From NCBI RefSeq assembly GCF_019797845.1, contig NZ_CP081864.1, positions 1,178,001 to 1,242,000 of the forward strand: a DNA stretch of 64,000 nt. The letters run 5' to 3'. The notes under the pieces were generated by a model. It saw nothing but the letters and a program-made list of their open reading frames with translations, did not search any database and was not told where the DNA came from. The DNA comes from Symbiopectobacterium purcellii (lineage in GTDB: Bacteria > Pseudomonadota > Gammaproteobacteria > Enterobacterales > Enterobacteriaceae). Below, one piece after another: positions 58,799 to 64,000 of the stretch (position 1 is the stretch's first letter; the number at the start of each line of letters is the position of its first letter). Position numbers and translations under genes: made by a program.

Positions 58799-60822
58799 GC
58801 GTCACCTTCCTTGGCGAGTTGGCAAGGCTTGGCAAGGGGAGCCATGGACACCATGCTTTTATGAATAGCCGGGGCAGGCAAGGTCGCGGGCGGTGCGGAG
58901 GGCACGACAACACCGCTCGGGAGTTCTGGGCTTTGTCCCGCCCAGCCAGAGCCGCTGCCTGCACGTCCTCCTGAGTTCATCTTGATGGCAGGGCCTACGA
59001 CTGTCACTCCGCTGGGGTCAATCTTCACGAAGCTGCCGCCAACTTTCAGGGTTAACTCCGCCCCGGCCTCAAGCACCATTTTTGCCCCGGATTTCACGTG
59101 CACTTCCTGACCAGCTTCAACCAGCAAAGCCTGCCCCAGTTTTTGGTGCATCGAGGCATCCACCGTCAGTGAATGATCGCCTGTAACCTGAATGCGCATC
59201 TCGTTCTCTACGGTCAGGTGATCGTTGGCTTTAATCCGGGTGATGCGGTTGTTATCAATGTCCGCGTGGGCATCGTGCCGGATGTGCCAGACAACATCGT
59301 TCTCAATGCACGCGTTAAGATCCTTTTGTGCGTGCAGATAGACTTCCTCCTGTCCGGCCTGATCTTCAAAGCGCAGTTCATTGAACCCCTCTCCCTGATG
59401 TGTCTCGGTACGCAATACGGTACGGGTTTTGTGGGTCGGCAGGTCATAAGGAGGGCGCTGGGTAGCATGATAGGTTCTGCCCGTTACGATGGGCTGATCG
59501 GGGTCCCCTTCAAGAAAACTGACGATCACCTCATGACCAATACGCGGGATGGCAATCATGCCATACTGACTACCCGCCCAGCCCTGACTTACCCGCACCC
59601 AGCACGAACTCTGGTCATCGCTGGAACCGTATCTGTCCCACGGGAATTGCAGTTTCACCCGGCCGTGTTCATCACAGTAGATTTCTTCCCCAGCAGGACC
59701 AACCACCGTGGCGATTTGCGGGCCATCCACCATCGGTTTATAGGGTAAGACAACGCGCCAGGTGGTGTTGGCATTAATCACGTCAAAGCTGTTGGTGTAA
59801 GTGGTGGGCTCACCGCCACTCTCTTCTTCCAGTGCCTGCGGTTGTTGCCCCTGATGGGTAAGGGCCACCAGTTGCCAGTCGGTGTTGAGCTCAGGGTTAG
59901 GGTGCTCGGTCAGTGAGAAACGGCAGCCCGGCATCAATGCCGCTGCGTTGGATTCGCCAGTGCCCGTCATCGCGCCAGCACGTAATGCATCCAGCCGATA
60001 GCCCGTCAACGCTTTACCACTCGGGTCCTGCTTAAACCGTCCGGGATAGTCGAAGTGTTGGTAGCTCTCCTGCTGATGCGCCAGATCGCCGCTTCTCTTT
60101 TTGTGTGACAATCCATAAGCAGGTGTTTTGAAGCTGTAGTCTTTTAGTTCCACTTCTGCGGTGCTGACGGATTCGGTATAGCGAAAACGCCGAACATATT
60201 CCCCTTCACTCAACCCCTTTGCCGCAAGATTGAAAAATAGCTCAGGGCCCGCTGCCAGCGCTCTGGCATCATCAGCGAATACCACACGGTGTTTGCCAGC
60301 TTAAAACTCGTGAAAGAAGTACATCCCTTCCTCTGCCGCCAGCCGGGTGATAAACGCCAGATCGGTTTCGCGATACTGCACGCAGTATTCGCGTGGGGCA
60401 TGCTCGTCGCGTAGCGCAAAGGCATAATCACTGATTCCCGCTTCTTGCAGCAGGATACTGATAATCTCGTGCGGTTTCTGTGACTGAAAGATACGCGCAT
60501 TAGTACGTAAACTTAGCCGCCATAGTGCAGGGCGCACTCGCACCTGATAACGCGTGCGGCGAAAACCGGTATCACCCTGGGCAAAGGTGCTGACTATCCC
60601 ATTGATCCGTCGCTGTAGGTTCCCTTGGTACCAGATGTACAACTCGCAGACGTGGTCGAGGACATCATCAAAGTTGATATCCGGCTGAGGACTCGCCAGA
60701 TTCAACAACAGGGTAAACGGCTGATTTAATGCCTCGTCGAGCTGAAAATCCACCACGGCAAAGGTGGATTCAGGTAATCCGCCGATCTTGACCGTGAACT
60801 GCAATCCTGTGCTGTTTGCCAA
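58795..60822 (-). pseudogene. vgrG: VgrG/TssI T6SS spike protein, interrupted by an in-frame TAA
   Basis: The first 173 codons (60822-60304) encode the gp27-like N-terminus ([20 protein letters not shown] ... [13 protein letters not shown]). A TAA at 60301-60303 then breaks the frame, and the same frame continues [23 protein letters not shown] to 58795 without any shift. Readthrough would give a 675-residue VgrG with gp5-like OB fold ([18 protein letters not shown]), DUF2345 beta-prism and a Pro/Gly-rich C-terminal end. VgrGs typically have Glu or similar here, so one substitution (e.g. GAA to TAA) explains it. A GTG at 60285 lacks a good ribosome site, so reinitiation is unlikely. Sequencing error cannot be ruled out. 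Confidence 0.9.
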
Positions 60823-61219
60823 CGTTGTTCCCCTTGTTTCCCCATGATCAAAACCGCATCTGCGCTCAGGTCTGGGCTGGCAGAACTAAGGGCCGTATGG
60901 AACAAAAAAACCGGCACGGGGCCGGGTTAGCGGCGCTATCCCTTTGGACAGACGCTTTCGAGAGACAGGCAAAAACCATGCCGTTTTTTAATGTATTGTT
61001 TTTATTGATAATTAATCTATTGCTGAGGTGCGAATGTCAATTTTGCGCAAGAAGTTGCGCAGACCTCGTGAATCATTTGCAAACATTGCGCAGAAAGTGA
61101 TTTATGCCAGGAAGTGAGCAAGAAATTGCGCAGAGTGCGCATTTATTCTGAAAGGGCGTTGGACTCATGAGCGTCACGGCGCAGCGCATTTTGAGCATTG
61201 CACCGAGTATATCGAACGC
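60823..61219. promoter_or_regulatory. Upstream region of the vgrG operon with repeated TTGCGCA motifs
   Basis: 397 bp without a gene. It holds TTGCGCAA (61043-61050), TTGCGCAG (61055-61062), TTGCGCAG (61086-61093), TTGCGCAG (61126-61133) and the related GTGCGCA (61135-61141). All lie upstream of the cargo operon start and beyond the yfaE stop, placing them where a regulator of vgrG would bind. An AT-rich stretch (60985-61025) closer to vgrG may be its promoter. Confidence 0.55.
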
Positions 61220-61480
61220 TTACAACTCCAATTCAATATCATTTACAGGCATGCAGCAGCAGGGCAAGATTTCATCTTGCTGTACACAGGCAAGGGGCGT
61301 TTGGCGATAGGCGACGCGGCCTTTCACCAGCCGTAAACGGCAGGCACCGCAATAGCCCGAGCGGCACTGATATTCCACCGGCACGCGGTGTTGTTCCAGC
61401 ACGTCGAGTAACGAGGTGGCACTGTCGTTGTTGGCTAGCTGCGCGCCCGAGACGCGCAGTGTGATGGTTGAGGTGCTCAT
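61220..61480 (-). CDS. yfaE: YfaE, 2Fe-2S ferredoxin for NrdB maintenance
   Basis: Small [2Fe-2S] ferredoxin, 86 residues from the ATG at 61480. Cluster ligands are in YQCRSGYCGAC (Cys39, 44, 47) and LPCCC (Cys74-76). It supplies electrons to rebuild the diferric-tyrosyl radical cofactor of NrdB. It begins 4 bp after the nrdB stop, the standard nrdAB-yfaE operon, and ends before the gene-free region upstream of vgrG. Confidence 0.96.
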   Translation of the reverse strand: MSTSTITLRVSGAQLANNDSATSLLDVLEQHRVPVEYQCRSGYCGACRLRLVKGRVAYRQTPLACVQQDEILPCCCMPVNDIELEL

Positions 61481-61484
61481 TGGC

Positions 61485-62615
61485 TTAGAGCTGGAAGTCA
61501 CTCAGGTCATCGGCGTTGATTTCAGAATCAATTTGGCCGACCAGATAAGAACTCACTTCCACTTCCTGCGGAGCAACCTGCACGTTGTCAGAGACCAGCC
61601 AGGCATTAATCCACGGAATTGGGTTAGTGCGCGTTTGGAACGGCAATGGCAACCCCACCGCCTGCATGCGGATATTGGTGATGTATTCAACGTACTGACA
61701 GAGGATGTCTTTGTTCAGGCCAATCATCGAGCCGTCGCGGAACAGGTATTCCGCCCACTCTTTCTCCTGCTGTGCCGCCAGCACAAACAGGTCGTAGCAT
61801 TCCTGCTGGCACTCTTCGGCGATTTGCGCCATTTCCGGATCGTCCTGGCCGGAGCGCATCAGGTTCAGCATATGCTGGGTGCCGGTCAGGTGCAGCGCTT
61901 CATCGCGGGCGATCAGTTTGATAATTTTGGCATTGCCTTCCATCAGTTCACGTTCGGCAAAGGCGAATGAGCAGGCGAAACTGACATAAAAACGAATGGC
62001 CTCCAATGCGTTGACGCTCATCAGGCACAGATAGAGCTGTTTTTTCAAGGCGTGCAGATTTACGGTGACGGTTTTACCGTTCACCTGATGCGTGCCTTCT
62101 CCCAGCAGATGGTAATAGCTGGTCAGTTCGATCAGATCGTCATAGAAAGCAGAGATGTCTTTTGCACGTTTCAGAATCTCTTCATTGGTGACGATATCAT
62201 CGAACACCAGTGCCGGAGCGTTGACAATATTGCGGATGATATGGGTATAGGAACGGGAATGAATGGTTTCTGAGAATGCCCAGGTTTCTATCCAGGTTTC
62301 CAATTCAGGGATGGATATCAGCGGTAATAATGCGACGTTAGGGCTGCGTCCTTGAATGGAGTCCAGCAGCGTTTGGTATTTCAGATTGCTGATGAATATG
62401 TGCTTTTCATGTTCCGGCAGCGCCTGATAGTCGATGCGATCGCGAGACACATCCACCTCTTCCGGACGCCAGAAAAAAGAGAGCTGTTTTTCGATCAGCT
62501 TCTCGAATATCTCATATTTTTGCTGATCGTAACGCGCTACGTTAACGGACTGACCAAAGAACATTGGTTCCAGAAGCTGATCGTTTTTATTCTGTGAGAA
62601 GGTGGTATAAGCCAT
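61485..62615 (-). CDS. nrdB: Ribonucleotide reductase class Ia, small subunit NrdB
   Basis: R2 subunit carrying the diiron-tyrosyl radical, 376 residues as in E. coli. Iron and radical site helices are recognised by [20 protein letters not shown] (metal ligands and Tyr122 region) and [17 protein letters not shown]. The C-terminal peptide that binds NrdA is intact ([20 protein letters not shown]). GGAGAT precedes the ATG. It lies between nrdA and yfaE. Confidence 0.98.
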   Translation of the reverse strand: MAYTTFSQNKNDQLLEPMFFGQSVNVARYDQQKYEIFEKLIEKQLSFFWRPEEVDVSRDRIDYQALPEHEKHIFISNLKYQTLLDSIQGRSPNVALLPLISIPELETWIETWAFSETIHSRSYTHIIRNIVNAPALVFDDIVTNEEILKRAKDISAFYDDLIELTSYYHLLGEGTHQVNGKTVTVNLHALKKQLYLCLMSVNALEAIRFYVSFACSFAFAERELMEGNAKIIKLIARDEALHLTGTQHMLNLMRSGQDDPEMAQIAEECQQECYDLFVLAAQQEKEWAEYLFRDGSMIGLNKDILCQYVEYITNIRMQAVGLPLPFQTRTNPIPWINAWLVSDNVQVAPQEVEVSSYLVGQIDSEINADDLSDFQL

Positions 62616-62638
62616 AGGGCTGTATCTCCAAAAAGGGA

Positions 62639-62662
62639 CAGGAGGCGTTTGACCGCCTCCTG
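62639..62662 (-). other. Hairpin between nrdA and nrdB
   Basis: CAGGAGGCG / CGCCTCCTG, 9 perfect pairs with a 6-base loop, followed on the reverse strand by TCCCTTTTTGG, which leads into the nrdB ribosome site. Terminator-like but inside an operon; likely to tune the nrdA:nrdB ratio or stabilise mRNA. Confidence 0.7.
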
Positions 62663-62702
62663 AAAAAAACTTACGTAAACAATATCCTATGCGGGAAACG
62701 GT

Positions 62703-64000
62703 TTAAATCTTGCAGGCACCGCCTTCGCAGCCGTCATCCTGTGCGTCGGTCAGGATATCTTCCTGAACGTCTTCCGCGCCGTCACGGGTGTTTTGATAAT
62801 ACAGCGTTTTTAACCCAAATTTATAGGCGGTGAGCAAGTCAGTCAGCAACTGTTTCATCGGCACTTTTCCTGACGGGAAGCGCGCCGGATCGTAGTTGGT
62901 GTTGGCAGAAATAGCCTGATCGACAAACTTCTGCATCAGTCCAACAAGTTGCAGATAGCCGTCGTTGTTCGGCATTTCCCACAGTAACTCGTAGGCATCC
63001 TTAAGGGTTTCATAATCCGGCACCACCTGGCGCAGAATACCGTCTTTCGACGCCTTGATACTGATATGTCCGCGCGGTGGTTCAATCCCGTTGGTGGCGT
63101 TGGAAATTTGTGACGAGGTTTCCGATGGCATCAACGCGGAGAGCGTGGAGTTACGCAGACCGTGCGTTTTGATACTGTCGCGCAGTGCTTCCCAATCATA
63201 ATGCAACGGTTCGCTGCAAATGCCGTCCAGATCGCGCTTGTAGGTGTCAATAGGCAGCACGCCACGGGCATAGGTGGTTTGGTCAAACCACGGGCAGGCA
63301 CCCTGTTCGCGCGCCAGCTCGTTTGAGGCTTGCAGCAGGTAGTACTGAATGGCTTCAAAGGTTTTGTGCGTCAGGTTGTTGGCGCTGCCATCGGAGTAGC
63401 GCACGCCGTTTTTCGCCAGATAGTAGGCAAAGTTGATAACACCGATGCCGAGCGTGCGGCGGCCCATGGCACCGCGTTTGGCCGCCAGAATCGGGTAATC
63501 CTGATAGTCCAACAGGGCGTCCAGCGCACGGACTGCCAGGCGTGCCAGATCTTCCAAATCATCCAGGCTATTCAATGCGCCAAGGTTGAATGCGGAGAGG
63601 GTGCAGAGCGCGATCTCGCCTTTTTCATCGTTGACGTCTTCCAGAGGATGGGTTGGCAGCGCAATTTCCAGACACAGGTTGGACTGACGCACCGGTGCGA
63701 TGGTCGGTTCAAACGGGCTGTGGGTGTTGCAGTGATCGACGTGCTGAATGTAGATACGGCCTGTAGAGGCGCGCTCTTGCATCATCAGCGAGAACAGATC
63801 GACCGCTTTCATGGATTTCTTGCGGATGCTGTCATCTTTTTCATACTGCTGATACAAGCGTTCGAACTCGTCCTGATCGGCGAAAAACGCGTCATACAGG
63901 CCGGGCACGTCAGAGGGGCTGAACAGGGTAATTTCTTGCCCTTTGACCAGGCGCTGATACATCAGCTTGTTCAACTGCACGCCGTAATCGAGGTGACGGA
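62703..64000 (-). CDS. nrdA: Ribonucleotide reductase class Ia, large subunit NrdA (5' end beyond window)
   Basis: Catalytic R1 subunit reducing ribonucleoside diphosphates. The frame runs to the right edge, so only about the C-terminal 432 of ~761 residues are present. The stretch SNLCLEIALP contains the radical Cys and Glu (Cys439/Glu441 in E. coli); KTLYYQNTRDG carries the paired radical-transfer tyrosines, and the C-terminal redox pair is in GCEGGACKI. Intact as far as seen. First gene of nrdA-nrdB-yfaE. Confidence 0.97.
   Translation of the reverse strand, partial: RHLDYGVQLNKLMYQRLVKGQEITLFSPSDVPGLYDAFFADQDEFERLYQQYEKDDSIRKKSMKAVDLFSLMMQERASTGRIYIQHVDHCNTHSPFEPTIAPVRQSNLCLEIALPTHPLEDVNDEKGEIALCTLSAFNLGALNSLDDLEDLARLAVRALDALLDYQDYPILAAKRGAMGRRTLGIGVINFAYYLAKNGVRYSDGSANNLTHKTFEAIQYYLLQASNELAREQGACPWFDQTTYARGVLPIDTYKRDLDGICSEPLHYDWEALRDSIKTHGLRNSTLSALMPSETSSQISNATNGIEPPRGHISIKASKDGILRQVVPDYETLKDAYELLWEMPNNDGYLQLVGLMQKFVDQAISANTNYDPARFPSGKVPMKQLLTDLLTAYKFGLKTLYYQNTRDGAEDVQEDILTDAQDDGCEGGACKI

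Noticed and set aside
60210..60303. Possible stop-codon readthrough or recoding (e.g. selenocysteine) at the vgrG stop
   Set aside because: The codon is TAA, not TGA; no recoding structure is evident and VgrG proteins do not use it. A point mutation is simpler.

Overview
The window is chromosomal DNA of a gamma-proteobacterium of the order Enterobacterales. Gene order from ampG to qmcA follows the E. coli K-12 backbone closely (ampG-yajG-bolA-tig-clpPX-lon-hupB-ppiD-ybaV-fadM-queC, decR-mdlAB-glnK-amtB-tesB-ybaY-ybaZ-ffs, hha-tomB, acrRAB-mscK-priC-ybaN-apt-dnaX-ybaB-recR-htpG-adk-hemH-ybaL-ushA-ybaK-ybaP-ybbJ-qmcA). E. coli genes such as cof, ybaE, fsr and copA-cueR are absent at their usual places. 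Full-length 127-bp ERIC elements, a family-28 pectinase-type hydrolase and a decR-linked cysteine desulfhydrase point to a plant-associated enterobacterium, most likely Pectobacteriaceae (Dickeya/Brenneria/Pectobacterium relatives). That genus-level statement is inference.

Layout: 1-2.3 kb carries muropeptide import and morphogenesis genes (ampG cut by the left edge, yajG, bolA). 2.5-11.6 kb is the protein-quality-control block (trigger factor, ClpXP, Lon, HU-beta, PpiD), with sigma-32-type promoters before clpP and lon. 11.7-15.3 kb holds ybaV, fadM, queC and a divergent cysteine desulfhydrase/DecR pair. 15.4-19 kb has the ABC half-transporters MdlA (intact) and MdlB (broken by two lesions). 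19-21 kb is the nitrogen operon glnK-amtB behind a sigma-54 promoter with an NtrC site. 21-25.3 kb has tesB, ybaY, ybaZ, the 4.5S RNA gene between two ERIC elements, hha/tomB, and the zinc-free ribosomal protein paralogues L31B/L36B behind a palindromic probable Zur box. 25.4-30.6 kb is acrB-acrA/acrR with a perfect 50-bp palindrome in the divergent promoter. 30.7-43.4 kb carries mscK, rsmS-like ybaM, priC, ybaN, apt, dnaX (with its programmed frameshift), ybaB, recR, htpG, adk and hemH. 43.5-52.2 kb has the potassium/proton antiporter-like ybaL, ushA, a GH28 hydrolase, three tandem ERIC units, ybaK, ybaP and the ybbJ-qmcA pair.

52.4-61 kb is the accessory part: a chemoreceptor ending in a CheR/CheB tether, then a tightly overlapping minus-strand type VI secretion cargo operon without structural secretion genes. 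It reads vgrG (interrupted by one in-frame TAA), a DUF4123 adaptor, a Tle1-like GxSxG lipase, a DUF2931 lipoprotein, a PAAR tip protein and a Sel1-repeat lipoprotein. 61.2-64 kb is the class Ia ribonucleotide reductase operon nrdA-nrdB-yfaE, with nrdA cut by the right edge.

Most genes are ordinary and intact. The most notable observations are the freshly broken mdlB (8-bp tandem duplication plus an apparent 17-codon deletion), the single nonsense codon in vgrG ahead of an intact effector module, four GCGCA-type repeats upstream of that vgrG, the 50-bp acr palindrome, the ERIC arrays, and an Arg in place of the usual catalytic-site His in the GH28 enzyme.
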